A stretch of DNA of 64,000 nt from Bacteroidales bacterium 6E (GTDB lineage: Bacteria; Bacteroidota; Bacteroidia; Bacteroidales; Prolixibacteraceae), in NCBI GenBank assembly GCA_001270045.2, contig DF970690.1:682373-746372 (forward strand), read 5' to 3'. Position 1 is the stretch's first letter. Each line of letters begins with the position of its first letter. Of the stretch, positions 35,760 through 43,530 are shown piece after piece. A program made the translations under genes and the position numbers. The notes beneath the pieces are model-generated. The model worked only from the letters and a program-made list of their open reading frames with translations. It made no database searches and had not been told where the DNA came from.

Positions 35760-37894
35760 GCGATGAATTAGGATTTAATGCCGAAGAATGGCTGCAGAAA
35801 GCAAATGACGAAAAGTCAAAAAGCACCAAAAACATCAAAAGAGCCCCTGAGATCACCTATGTGCCGTCGCCTGAAACGACCGACGAGGAAGTTGAATCCG
35901 TGATCAGGCGTATTGAGGCCTCCCAAACTGACATCACCTTTGGGTATAACAATTGGTTGAACATAGGTTTCGCGTTATCGGAAGAGTTTGGGGCTGCGGG
36001 ACGAAGTTACTTTCACCGGGTCAGCTGCTTTCACCCCGAATACAATCATGAACAAACCGACAAGCAGTATGACTCCTGCATGGGTTCTCAAGGCAGCGGC
36101 ATCACCATTAAAAGCTTCTTCCATCAGGCAAAGAATGCGGGTATTGACATCAAGCCCACGAAAAAGCCACGAACCCTGCTGCCGGCATTAGGGACAAAGT
36201 CTCCCGTCTTGCCAAAGCTGGTTTGGGAAACCCGGGATAGTGAGGGAAAGCAGTCCACCGACCAGTCGATGCCCATCGAGGAAAACACTTCAGGGAGCCA
36301 GTCCACGCTACCAGATGAAAGACAATCCGACAAACAGCCGGCCGACCCGGAGGCGAATAAGGCAAATGTCGAGAAACCCGGAGAAGAAGTGGGAAAACCT
36401 GATGTCCAGTGCCCCGACAATAAGGAACCTATCATAGGCAGCCAGTCCGCAAGCCCTTCTCCAAACGATCCCGATGGCACAACACCGGGAATCGAAGAGA
36501 TAGTTTCTGAAGAAGAGGATACCCCTGGCGACGGGGAAGACAGCCGGCTGAATGAGTCCTTCTTCAATACACCCAGGTTGACCGATTCGGTACACCACCG
36601 GATACCGGATTTTTTGCGTGAGTGCTGCGACATGTTTTCGGAGGATATCGAGAAGGACGTGGTGCTGGTCAGTTCCCTGACCGTGCTCAGTGCCTGCCTT
36701 CCCAATATTGAAGGGATATATTTCGACGAGATGTATACGCCGCATCTGTTTACGTTTATCGCGGCACCGGCCGGTTCGGGAAAGGGACGGGCGAAATGGG
36801 CCCGTTACCTGGGAGCTGCCATCCATTACAAGATGGTGGAGCAGTCGAAGATAGAGAAATCCGAATATGAGCGCGAACTCGAGCTATACCTCAATATGCC
36901 CAAGGCACAGCGTGAGGGCGTGAAGCATCCTGTCCCCCCGAAGCGGAGAATGTTCTTTATTCCGGCCAACAGCAGCTCTTCGGGGTTTATCCAGGCACTG
37001 GCCGACAATTACTATCACGGAATGATCTTTGAGACCGAGGCCGATACGGTCGCCACGGCACTCCGTCAGGAGTGGGGAAACTTCTGCGACGTATTGCGGA
37101 AGGCATTTCACCACGAAAGCACCACCATGTTCAGGCGCAAGGAAAGTGAATACACCGAGGTTCTCGATCCACACCTGGCCATATTGCTTGCCGGTACGCC
37201 AAAACAGATCCACAACATCATGCCCACCGTGGAGAACGGACTCTTCAGCCGTTTTCTCTATTACGCCTTTGAGGACAACAGCGATTTCCGCAATCCCTTT
37301 GTGTCGTACAAAGACGTAAATTATCAGGAGTATTTCACGGAGAAGGGAAAGCTTGTGTTGGACTTTTATGAAGCCCTTGCGAACCGTAATGACAAGATCA
37401 GATTCAAGTTTACGCCAAGTCAGGGCGAGCTTTTCACCCAACGGTTCAACATCCTGTACTCGCGCAACCGGTTGCTGATGGACAATGATTTCAACGCCAG
37501 CAGCCGGCGGCTTGGACTGATCACCTTCAGGATCGCGATGGTGCTGAGTGCCCTGCGCATGCTCGAGGATGGCCATTTTCCTGACGAGCTGGTATGCAGC
37601 GATACCGACTTCGACGTGGCCAGCCAGATCGCGTTCATCCTTGAGCAGCATGCCATTGCTGTGTTCCGCACCCTCCCCGACAATCAGAAGCGGGTCAATA
37701 AGATATCCTTTTACCTATCGCTGCCGTTAGGCTTCACGCACCAGGATTACCTCAATGTAGCCCGGGAGATGTACATCAATGAAAGGACAGCCAGGCGTTA
37801 TATCCGCGACCTCATAAAAATTGGCTGGCTGAAACACGAGTATAACTGGTACTCGAAAATCGAGTTTGACACGAAGAAGCTGTGGGAGAAATAA
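35756..37894 (+). CDS. PriCT-2/DUF3987 primase-helicase
   Basis: This 712-residue protein has residues ~40-125 matching the primase C-terminal domain PriCT-2 (WLNIGFALSEEFGAAGRSYF, HRVSCFHPEYN). It is followed by a long Pro/Ser/Asp/Glu-rich linker (~130-270). From ~280 to the end it is a DUF3987 helicase-like ATPase with Walker A IAAPAGSGKGRAKW at ~335-347. The far C-terminus holds a winged-helix-like segment (NERTARRYIRDLIKIGWLKH). With the upstream BT4734 protein it makes a split primase-helicase, the replication module typical of Bacteroidota mobile elements and satellites. A very strong terminator begins one base after its stop. Confidence 0.85.
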   Translation: MSDELGFNAEEWLQKANDEKSKSTKNIKRAPEITYVPSPETTDEEVESVIRRIEASQTDITFGYNNWLNIGFALSEEFGAAGRSYFHRVSCFHPEYNHEQTDKQYDSCMGSQGSGITIKSFFHQAKNAGIDIKPTKKPRTLLPALGTKSPVLPKLVWETRDSEGKQSTDQSMPIEENTSGSQSTLPDERQSDKQPADPEANKANVEKPGEEVGKPDVQCPDNKEPIIGSQSASPSPNDPDGTTPGIEEIVSEEEDTPGDGEDSRLNESFFNTPRLTDSVHHRIPDFLRECCDMFSEDIEKDVVLVSSLTVLSACLPNIEGIYFDEMYTPHLFTFIAAPAGSGKGRAKWARYLGAAIHYKMVEQSKIEKSEYERELELYLNMPKAQREGVKHPVPPKRRMFFIPANSSSSGFIQALADNYYHGMIFETEADTVATALRQEWGNFCDVLRKAFHHESTTMFRRKESEYTEVLDPHLAILLAGTPKQIHNIMPTVENGLFSRFLYYAFEDNSDFRNPFVSYKDVNYQEYFTEKGKLVLDFYEALANRNDKIRFKFTPSQGELFTQRFNILYSRNRLLMDNDFNASSRRLGLITFRIAMVLSALRMLEDGHFPDELVCSDTDFDVASQIAFILEQHAIAVFRTLPDNQKRVNKISFYLSLPLGFTHQDYLNVAREMYINERTARRYIRDLIKIGWLKHEYNWYSKIEFDTKKLWEK

Positions 37895-37929
37895 GTTTCG
37901 GGGGTTTGCCGACGGCAAACCCCCGAAAC
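37895..37929 (+). terminator. strong hairpin terminator of the primase operon
   Basis: A perfect 16-bp stem, GTTTCGGGGGTTTGCC (37895-37910) with GGCAAACCCCCGAAAC (37914-37929), has a 3-base loop. It starts directly after the stop codon and is followed by CCGTTTATG. Confidence 0.75.
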
Positions 37930-38062
37930 CCGTTTATGTAAAGGCATAGCTGGCCACCGGCCGGCATATTATTCTAAACAAGATTGCTCCCATCTGAGAT
38001 AATGATTCATCCTGCTAAGATAGAATCAATCAAAGAGTTAAGTTCTGTTTCTTGGTGCAAAA

Positions 38063-38176
38063 AAATCGAGATCAGGGCACCAACCTCAATTGAAATGCCG
38101 GACTAGATTATTTTTTTGCGAGTTTTTTGTATACTTTTTTTCGACAAAGAAAGTATAGCCCGCCCGGCCAGGGCAA
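38063..38176. repeat. structured intergenic repeat, copy A
   Basis: Shares the order AAATCG, GATCA, GGC, ATTGAA, TTTTTTTGCGAGTTTTTTG, hairpin, AGCCCGCCCGGC, CAGGGCAA with copy B at 39870-39987. The hairpin stem here is TATACTTT (38130-38137) with AAAGTATA (38150-38157), extendable to 12 bp with one wobble pair. It resembles the repetitive extragenic palindromes common in Bacteroidota and Proteobacteria. Confidence 0.65.
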
Positions 38177-38463
38177 AACAAAATTTAACTTAATAAGGTA
38201 ATTGCCTTGATCAAGGTAATCTGCCATGCTGTCAAATGGCAGTAATTATAAGGCAAACCAGCGCAAACCAACGCAACACGCACCACACCCAAAACCCTTA
38301 TAAACCATTAATAAACAATAATTTATAAGCCATCGGGCAATCCGCATGCATCACCCGTTAAACTGTCATGTCATTGCGAAGCAAACCAACGCAAAACAAA
38401 TCATAAAACCCTGATTGACCGGTTTTTGCCATAAATACCCCGACAGCCACAAGGGGCGGCATC

Positions 38464-38487
38464 GTAGGGAAAGGGCATGCCCTTTCC
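38464..38487. repeat. palindromic repeat upstream of DUF6266 copy 2
   Basis: A 24-bp copy (GTAGGGAAAGGG, then CATGCCCTTTCC) of the 28-bp perfect palindrome found downstream of the same gene at 39230-39257. The core GGAAAGGGCATGCCCTTTCC is self-complementary. It lies 55 bases before the DUF6266 start. Confidence 0.75.
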
Positions 38488-38542
38488 GATTACGGTGGGC
38501 CCCTAAATGGCACCCATTATTCATCATTTAAACCATTTAATC

Positions 38543-39181
38543 ATGGGAAAAATTTACAAAGGTATTTTAGGTGGTTTCTCCGGCAAGGTAGGAACCGTGG
38601 TAGGCTTTATCCGCAACGGGGTGGCCTACATGCGCAGCATCGCGGCAGCGGTAGCACAACCCAACACTTTGCCGCAGCTCGAACAGCGTGCCAAGTTCAG
38701 TTTGGCGATCTCATTTCTCAGGCCACTCACCGAGTTCCTGAAGATCGGTTTCCGGAACTATACCGGTAAGATGTCGGCCGTTAACTACGCCATGTCCCAG
38801 ACGTTGAAAAACGGCATCCGCGGGACGTATCCCGACTTCTCGATCGACTACGCTAACGTTTTGGTGAGCAAGGGAACCCTGGCAGGTGTGCTGAATCCTA
38901 TTGCCGTGTCGTTGGTGGCCGGTGAGGTGTCCATTTCCTGGGACGACAACTCTGACGAGGTCAACGCCCAGCCAACCGACAGCACCCTGATCCTGGCGAT
39001 CAACCCGACTACCCACGAAGCCGTTTTCACCAACGGTGAATCGACCCGCGTAGAGGGCACCCAGACCCTGGCCGTCCCCACCAGCTTCAGTGGCGAAACC
39101 CTCGAGTGCTACATGGCGTTTGCCGATGCCGACGGCAAGGTAGCCACCAGCAAGTACGTTGGACCGGTAGTGATAGCGTAG
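38543..39181 (+). CDS. DUF6266 family protein, copy 2
   Basis: This 212-residue protein starts at the ATG at 38543, where the family signature starts at once (MGKIYKGILGGFSGKVGTVV, then AYMRSIA); an in-frame TTG/ATG extension to 38507 has no family support. The N-terminal half is an alpha/beta core (FRNYTGKMSAVNYAMSQTLK) and the C-terminal half is an Ig-like sandwich (EVSISWDDNSDEVNAQP, ECYMAFADADGKVAT). There is no signal peptide or membrane segment. DUF6266 is a Bacteroidota family with no established function, often next to phage-like genes. Here it heads a cassette with a coiled-coil membrane protein, holin-like protein, peptidoglycan hydrolase and spanin-like protein. It is flanked on both sides by copies of one palindrome. 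Confidence 0.8.
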   Translation: MGKIYKGILGGFSGKVGTVVGFIRNGVAYMRSIAAAVAQPNTLPQLEQRAKFSLAISFLRPLTEFLKIGFRNYTGKMSAVNYAMSQTLKNGIRGTYPDFSIDYANVLVSKGTLAGVLNPIAVSLVAGEVSISWDDNSDEVNAQPTDSTLILAINPTTHEAVFTNGESTRVEGTQTLAVPTSFSGETLECYMAFADADGKVATSKYVGPVVIA

Positions 39182-39188
39182 GTATTGA

Positions 39189-39217
39189 TTTTACAGGCGG
39201 CGCAGCCGCCTGTAAAA
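39189..39217. terminator. hairpin terminator after DUF6266 copy 2
   Basis: A perfect 13-bp stem, TTTTACAGGCGGC (39189-39201) with GCCGCCTGTAAAA (39205-39217), and a GCA loop, starting 7 bases after the stop codon. Confidence 0.7.
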
Positions 39218-39229
39218 CATGCTTTGATT

Positions 39230-39257
39230 GTAGGGAAAGGGCATGCCCTTTCCCTAC
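39230..39257. repeat. 28-bp perfect palindrome downstream of DUF6266 copy 2
   Basis: GTAGGGAAAGGGCA followed directly by its reverse complement TGCCCTTTCCCTAC. A 24-bp part of it also occurs upstream of the same gene at 38464-38487. Confidence 0.8.
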
Positions 39258-39265
39258 TTATTTAC

Positions 39266-39283
39266 GACGCGATAAATCGCGTC
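39266..39283. repeat. third consecutive hairpin downstream of DUF6266 copy 2
   Basis: GACGCGAT (39266-39273) pairs with ATCGCGTC (39276-39283) across a 2-base gap; a T-rich run follows at 39291-39300. With the two preceding palindromes it makes three perfect hairpins within 95 bp. Confidence 0.6.
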
Positions 39284-39300
39284 TCCACAATTCTTTTTTC

Positions 39301-39355
39301 AAATGATGAAAGGTGCAATTCATTTTCCAAATGATGAATGGTGCAGTTCATTTCC
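39301..39355 (+). repeat. tandem 27/28-bp repeat before the coiled-coil membrane gene
   Basis: AAATGATGAAAGGTGCAATT plus CATTTTCC (39301-39328) is followed at once by a near copy, AAATGATGAATGGTGCAGTT plus CATTTCC (39329-39355). It lies 13 bases upstream of the ATG at 39369 and may tune expression. Confidence 0.75.
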
Positions 39356-39368
39356 AAAACAATTAATC

Positions 39369-39674
39369 ATGAGTATACCAATACAACCCGATATTGAATC
39401 CCTCAAACTGACCCTGTGGGTCGCCGGGGGAGTCATTTCGCTGCTGATCCTGATTGTCGCCTACTTCCTCCGAAAGCAGATCGAGGTATCCGAGACCCTG
39501 GCCATTGCCGTCAACCACCTGACAACCACCGTCAAGCTCATCGAGAAGGAACAGGCCGAACGCGATCCACGCACCGAACGCCGCCTTGACGACCACGACG
39601 AGCGTATCGGCACCTGCGAAGACCGGCTCACCGCCATGGAGACGATGTGCAGCTATATGCATAAAAGTTGCTAA
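39369..39674 (+). CDS. membrane-anchored coiled-coil protein (phage lysis accessory-like)
   Basis: This 101-residue protein starts at the ATG at 39369. One transmembrane helix (LWVAGGVISLLILIVAYFL, residues ~16-35) is followed by a long charged coiled coil (VNHLTTTVKLIEKEQAERD, DHDERIGTCEDRLTAMETM) with three Cys near the C-terminus. Small proteins with one membrane helix and a coiled coil occur in phage lysis cassettes as holin partners (XhlA type). The position fits: a holin-like protein, a hydrolase and a spanin-like protein follow. The family assignment is by architecture only. Confidence 0.6.
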   Translation: MSIPIQPDIESLKLTLWVAGGVISLLILIVAYFLRKQIEVSETLAIAVNHLTTTVKLIEKEQAERDPRTERRLDDHDERIGTCEDRLTAMETMCSYMHKSC

Positions 39675-40035
39675 ACGTTGCGAGGTGCGATGTTGCGTGT
39701 TGCGGGTTGGCCTTCGGACACGGTCTTGAAATCCCGAACGCGTTAGTGGACGGGTGCGGGATGGGTTTCACCACCGATTTCACAGATGGAAACAGATAAG
39801 GTCTTGGAATTCCATCAATCACTGGACAGCGAACTCTTCAAGGCATTGACCTCAATAGAGCCTGCAAATAAATCGGGATCAAGGCGCTGAGCAAGATTGA
39901 AACGAACACGCAGGTTATTTTTTTTGCGAGTTTTTTGGTCACTTTTTTATGATAAAAAAAGTGACAGCCCGCCCGGCTCCAGGGCAATAAAAACACTGGC
40001 GGCTTGGCCGCCGGTAAAGGATTATTTTCAAATAA
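39675..40035. other. non-coding stretch with repeat copy B
   Basis: A 361-bp gap. It holds GTTGCG-rich short repeats just after the stop (39669-39705), hairpin repeat copy B (39870-39987), and a GGCGGC/GCCGCC hairpin near 39997-40013 just before the holin-like gene. No gene was recognised. Confidence 0.65.
39870..39987. repeat. structured intergenic repeat, copy B
   Basis: Homologous to copy A (38063-38176). The hairpin stem is GTCACTTTTTT (39938-39948) with AAAAAAGTGAC (39955-39965). Compared with copy A, three base pairs differ on both sides of the stem so that pairing is kept, while the flanking GCGAGTTTTTTG and AGCCCGCCCGGC are unchanged. It ends 48 bases before the holin-like gene. Confidence 0.65.
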
Positions 40036-40443
40036 ATGAGTAAAATGAATCTTGTTAAAACCATTATCAACATCATCAAATCCACCCTGTCAAGGGTAGC
40101 CCGCTGGCTGAACTTGTTCCGCCACGCTGGCAAAACAGAATACATCATAGGCATCATGGCCCTGGCGTTCTGGCTGGCCTTTGAGGCCGGTGGACGGTTC
40201 CTGGGGTGGCAGACCTATCCTGTGGGCTACTTCCAGAAGATCTGTTTTGGCATCCTGGCCATGTCGATCATCACCGCGGTATCCTGGCTTTGGCTGGGGG
40301 CCACCCATCCCCCATTGAAAAGAATCATTGATCCCGACACCTTCAAACTGAAAGATTATACCCCATGGCAACAATTAAAAATTGCCTTGTATTTCTACTG
40401 TTTATATGCAGTAGGGGCACTCTTGCTGGCCAGTCTGTATTAA
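40036..40443 (+). CDS. holin-like membrane protein
   Basis: This 135-residue protein has a basic N-terminus, then hydrophobic helices at residues ~36-48 (YIIGIMALAFWLAFEAG), ~62-88 (FGILAMSIITAVSWLWLG) and ~118-135 (YFYCLYAVGALLLASLY). I do not recognise a named family. Size, three membrane spans and position directly before a peptidoglycan hydrolase suggest a holin or export pore. Its last 79 bases also encode the start and signal peptide of the hydrolase in another frame, an overlap typical of compact phage lysis cassettes. The holin role is inference. Confidence 0.6.
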   Translation: MSKMNLVKTIINIIKSTLSRVARWLNLFRHAGKTEYIIGIMALAFWLAFEAGGRFLGWQTYPVGYFQKICFGILAMSIITAVSWLWLGATHPPLKRIIDPDTFKLKDYTPWQQLKIALYFYCLYAVGALLLASLY

Positions 40444-41003
40444 TACAGGGCCAACACCTGCCCAAGACGGCGGCACTGCGCACGGAACCCGCTGATCAAT
40501 GTCGTGGCCATAAGACATTACGTGAGCAACTCGTGGCAGTGGCCGCCTCGCAGGTGGGGGTGAGGGAGAAAACCGGGAAGAATGACGGCAAAGAGGTTGC
40601 TATGTACTTAAAATCGGTAGGTCTCCCCGAAGGATATGCCTACTGTGCCGCCGGCCTCACCTGGTGCCACAACCAATTGGGGATCCCCAACCCACAATCG
40701 GCCTGGAGTCCCGATTGGTTCAAGTCAAATGTGGTGTTCAGGCGCGGGAAGCCCCAAATAAGCCCTTTTGAGAGCCTCCAGGGGCAGGTGGCGGGATTCT
40801 ACTCAGAATCAAAGAAGCGAGTCTCACACGTCGCCCTGATCGAATCAGAGAGCCGCCAGCACTACTTCACCATCGAGTTCAACACCAATGGTGCCGGATC
40901 CGATGACGGAGAAGGTGTCAGGCGCCTGATCCGTAAAAAGACATCGGTATATGTGATTGCTGACCATGTAGGCAATTACATCCAGAAAGGAGGCCAACCA
41001 TGA
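40365..41003 (+). CDS. secreted peptidoglycan hydrolase (CHAP/NlpC-like endolysin)
   Basis: This 212-residue protein has a signal peptide (MATIKNCLVFLLFICSRGTL, cleavage near AGQS). The catalytic domain begins at ~45 (LVAVAASQVGVREKTGKNDG). The likely nucleophile Cys is in GYAYCAAGLTWCHNQ (about residue 97), the catalytic His in KKRVSHVALIESES, and a third polar residue in TIEFNTNG. This is the Cys-His pattern of papain-like CHAP/NlpC hydrolases that cut peptide bonds of peptidoglycan. The start lies inside the preceding holin-like gene (79-bp overlap) and the stop overlaps the next gene (ATGA at 41000). In phages this order is holin, endolysin, spanin; a signal peptide on the enzyme means it could also reach the periplasm through Sec alone. 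Confidence 0.75.
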   Translation: MATIKNCLVFLLFICSRGTLAGQSVLIQGQHLPKTAALRTEPADQCRGHKTLREQLVAVAASQVGVREKTGKNDGKEVAMYLKSVGLPEGYAYCAAGLTWCHNQLGIPNPQSAWSPDWFKSNVVFRRGKPQISPFESLQGQVAGFYSESKKRVSHVALIESESRQHYFTIEFNTNGAGSDDGEGVRRLIRKKTSVYVIADHVGNYIQKGGQP

Positions 41004-41554
41004 GAATAGCCGAAGTCACCATGTTTATCCTGGTCATACTTCTCACCTTATCGGTGGGGCTGAACGTTTTCCAGTATACCGGAAGGAAAGTAAACTCAGA
41101 TCCGGTCCCGGAGATTATCCAGGTGTCGGATACCATGGTCAGGATTGACACCATCTTCAAGGAGGTCACCCAAAAGATTGTGGTTGAAAAGCCTGTTCCG
41201 GTGTATGTGGACACCACTGCCAATGTAAGAACCTACCGTGACACCATTTTCCTCCCTTACGGCACCATTAAAGGCGAACAGATAGTTTTCGGTGAATTGC
41301 TCAAGCGGGATCTGCAGTTTGACATGAAGATCCCTGAAATCTACCGCACACTGGAGGTGAACAATACGGTGATCAGGTCAGTCAGCCAGCGAATGCTCTT
41401 TGCTACCGTCGGAGTTAGAACCGATTTCAATCATTATGCTTCGCCTTTTTTTGGGGTGGCCTTTATCCCCAATGGACATAGATATTTGTTTGGAGTGGAG
41501 GTTGGGGTGGATCAACAAGTATCGGGGAGGTTGGGGTTAGGTATTTTTAAATAA
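41000..41554 (+). CDS. spanin-like periplasmic protein with N-terminal membrane anchor
   Basis: This 184-residue protein has one N-terminal membrane helix (MFILVILLTLSVGLNVF, ~8-25). The periplasmic part is Val/Asp/Thr-rich (VSDTMVRIDTIFKEVTQ, VEKPVPVYVDTTANVRTYRD). The last ~50 residues look like amphipathic beta strands (MLFATVGVRTDFNHYASPFF, LFGVEVGVDQQVSGRLGLGI). The layout resembles DUF6808-type proteins of Bacteroides phages, proposed to act as spanins linking inner and outer membranes. Its ATG overlaps the hydrolase stop. The placement as last gene of the cassette agrees with a spanin; the function is inference. Confidence 0.6.
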   Translation: MRIAEVTMFILVILLTLSVGLNVFQYTGRKVNSDPVPEIIQVSDTMVRIDTIFKEVTQKIVVEKPVPVYVDTTANVRTYRDTIFLPYGTIKGEQIVFGELLKRDLQFDMKIPEIYRTLEVNNTVIRSVSQRMLFATVGVRTDFNHYASPFFGVAFIPNGHRYLFGVEVGVDQQVSGRLGLGIFK

Positions 41555-41725
41555 ATATAAATTTCCAGGATATTTTTCACCAACAAAGTCCAATATCAAC
41601 ATCCGGAAAGTAATTTGATACACTCGCTTTTTGTACTGATATATTCATTTTTTCTTAAGGTTTGATTCCTAAAAATGCGAAATAATCAATTACTTTACAT
41701 TGAATAAAATACAAAATGATTCTCA

Positions 41726-42331
41726 TTGCAGGCTAATAGGGCAAATATCGATTCTGTTTTAATCACTGGTTTGAAAAAGGATAATCATGATTCTTTCCAG
41801 AAACTATTCGAATATTACAGTGTCCCTTTGTACAAATTTGCTTTCGGATATCTCAAATCAAGAGATTTAACTGAGGATTTGGTTCAGGAAGTGTTTCTAA
41901 AAATCTGGAACAACAGGAAAGAAATTAAAACCGACACTTCGTTTCAATCGTATTTATTTACAATTGCACTTAATGCTGTCAGGAAATATTTCAATAAAGT
42001 TTCACAATTAAATGATTATAAACATCAGGTTTTAGTCGATTTGTCAAATAATCAGAATGATTTTGACAAAATCAACGACTATGAATCGCTATTAAACAAA
42101 TTGGATGAATTTATCAGCCAAATGCCTGAAAAGCGACGAGAGGTGTTTGTAAAGAAAAAAATTGAGCAAAAATCCATACGCGAGATCGCAGATGAACTCT
42201 CCATATCTGTCAAAACTGTTGAATATCACATCACTGAAGCCATGAAGTATCTCAAGATTGAATTTGGGAAGCATAATCTTCAAGGTATTATATTCTTTCA
42301 TTTATTTATTGGGTCTCTGAAAAAAAATTAA
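41726..42331 (+). CDS. ECF-type RNA polymerase sigma factor (Bacteroidota family 1)
   Basis: This 201-residue protein has sigma region 2 at residues ~25-95 (FEYYSVPLYKFAFGYLKSRD, DLVQEVFLKIWNNR) and region 4 at ~125-180 (MPEKRREVFVKKKIEQKSIR, EIADELSISVKTVEYHITEA). The only in-frame start is the TTG at 41726, since a stop precedes it at 41717; an out-of-frame ATG is at 41716. It is followed by a FecR anti-sigma gene and a SusC gene with an STN domain, the standard set for trans-envelope control of a polysaccharide locus. It should direct transcription of this locus once released. Confidence 0.85.
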   Translation: MQANRANIDSVLITGLKKDNHDSFQKLFEYYSVPLYKFAFGYLKSRDLTEDLVQEVFLKIWNNRKEIKTDTSFQSYLFTIALNAVRKYFNKVSQLNDYKHQVLVDLSNNQNDFDKINDYESLLNKLDEFISQMPEKRREVFVKKKIEQKSIREIADELSISVKTVEYHITEAMKYLKIEFGKHNLQGIIFFHLFIGSLKKN

Positions 42332-42444
42332 AATACTGTTTTTCAGACTAGGGATTTTTGATGTAAGCGGATATAATATCCAAAAAGCATTATGAAAAAG
42401 TTTTCTGGTCATAATCTCAGTTTAGGATAACCATTAATAAGGGG

Positions 42445-42460
42445 GGGGTAATAATACCCC
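42445..42460. promoter_or_regulatory. small hairpin before the anti-sigma gene
   Basis: GGGGTA (42445-42450) pairs with TACCCC (42455-42460), within a run of eight G. It ends 16 bases before the FecR start codon. It may hinder or control translation, or be part of a sigma-dependent promoter region. Confidence 0.35.
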
Positions 42461-42476
42461 TTCTGGTAAAAACGCG

Positions 42477-43520
42477 ATGAAAGAAGAAACAAGCAAAAAC
42501 GTATTCGACAAATTCTCAAAGGGAAAATATTCTTACCTCGATTTCTTAAAGGTGAAGGAATATTTTAGTAACCCCATTGATAAGATTGAATTGACTTCGC
42601 TATTAAAGAATCAATGGAATGATTTCACCAAGGATGCAAGGGAAAAGGATACATCATTGAATCATATTTTCGAAAAAATCCAGTATAAAATACTGCTTGA
42701 AGAAAAAAACAAGGCTAAGGAAAGATATCTCTGGCATTTCTATCGTCAGGCTGCTGCGATATTAATAATACCTATCACGGCATTTTTTATTTGGTTCTAT
42801 TTTTCTTCAATACCTGAACGCCAAAATGGACAATTTATGCAAAGTTGGGTGGAAATTATCGCACCCGAAGGGGGCCGTATTCATTTTCAGCTTCCCGACA
42901 GTACCACCGGCTGGCTTAACAGCGGATCAAAACTAAAATACCCCGCTTTGTTTAGTTCTCAGCGAGAAGTGGAACTTTCCGGTGAAGCATATTTTGAAGT
43001 GAGGCATCTTGATCAATCCGAGTTTATTGTTGATGTTGCGGATATGGATATAAAGGTTCTGGGTACTACCTTCAATGTTTCGGCTTATAATGACGATTCT
43101 TTTACAAATGTCGTATTAAAGGAAGGGAAAGTTGAAGTTACCGGTAACACAGGCAAATTCCAACAGATCATGGTTCCAGGGGAAAAATTGACCCTCGACC
43201 ACAAAACAAATTCTGTAACGATAGGCAATGTGGATGCACGACGTTACCTGGCGTGGAAGGATGGATATTTAATTCTCGAGAATGAATCTCTTGGTGAAGT
43301 CATCCCTCGCATTGAAAGATGGTATAATGCTGAAATTGAGGTTATTGACCCAGCGCTATTAAATTACAGGTTTAAAGCCACTTTCAAGGATGAACCTCTT
43401 GAAGAGGTGTTGAGGCTTATTGCCATCACAACCCCATTAAAATATAGAATAGAAAAAAGAGAAGCCGATGTAAATGGTGTAACCAAACAAAGAAAGGTAG
43501 TAATAGAAAAGAAAAAATAA
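42477..43520 (+). CDS. FecR-type anti-sigma factor
   Basis: This 347-residue protein has an N-terminal cytoplasmic region of ~90 residues that would hold the sigma factor, one transmembrane helix (AAAILIIPITAFFIWFYF, ~91-110), a FecR domain (~120-235; IIAPEGGRIHFQLPDSTTGW, GEAYFEVRH) and a C-terminal DUF4974 domain (~260-345; LGEVIPRIERWYNAEIEV). It would sense the loaded SusC receptor through the receptor's STN domain and release the sigma factor encoded just upstream. Confidence 0.88.
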   Translation: MKEETSKNVFDKFSKGKYSYLDFLKVKEYFSNPIDKIELTSLLKNQWNDFTKDAREKDTSLNHIFEKIQYKILLEEKNKAKERYLWHFYRQAAAILIIPITAFFIWFYFSSIPERQNGQFMQSWVEIIAPEGGRIHFQLPDSTTGWLNSGSKLKYPALFSSQREVELSGEAYFEVRHLDQSEFIVDVADMDIKVLGTTFNVSAYNDDSFTNVVLKEGKVEVTGNTGKFQQIMVPGEKLTLDHKTNSVTIGNVDARRYLAWKDGYLILENESLGEVIPRIERWYNAEIEVIDPALLNYRFKATFKDEPLEEVLRLIAITTPLKYRIEKREADVNGVTKQRKVVIEKKK

Positions 43521-43530
43521 AATGCAAAAC

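Larger units (their letters stand above)
37930..38542. other. non-coding stretch rich in structured repeats
   Basis: A 613-bp gap before the second DUF6266 gene. It contains hairpin repeat copy A (38063-38176), several copies of a CGCAAACCAACGCAA-like word (38248-38275 and 38381-38397), and the palindrome at 38464-38487. No coding potential was recognised. Confidence 0.7.

Noticed and set aside
31256..41554. Complete prophage or integrative conjugative element
   Set aside because: No integrase, att repeats, capsid, portal, terminase, relaxase or conjugation genes were found in the interval.
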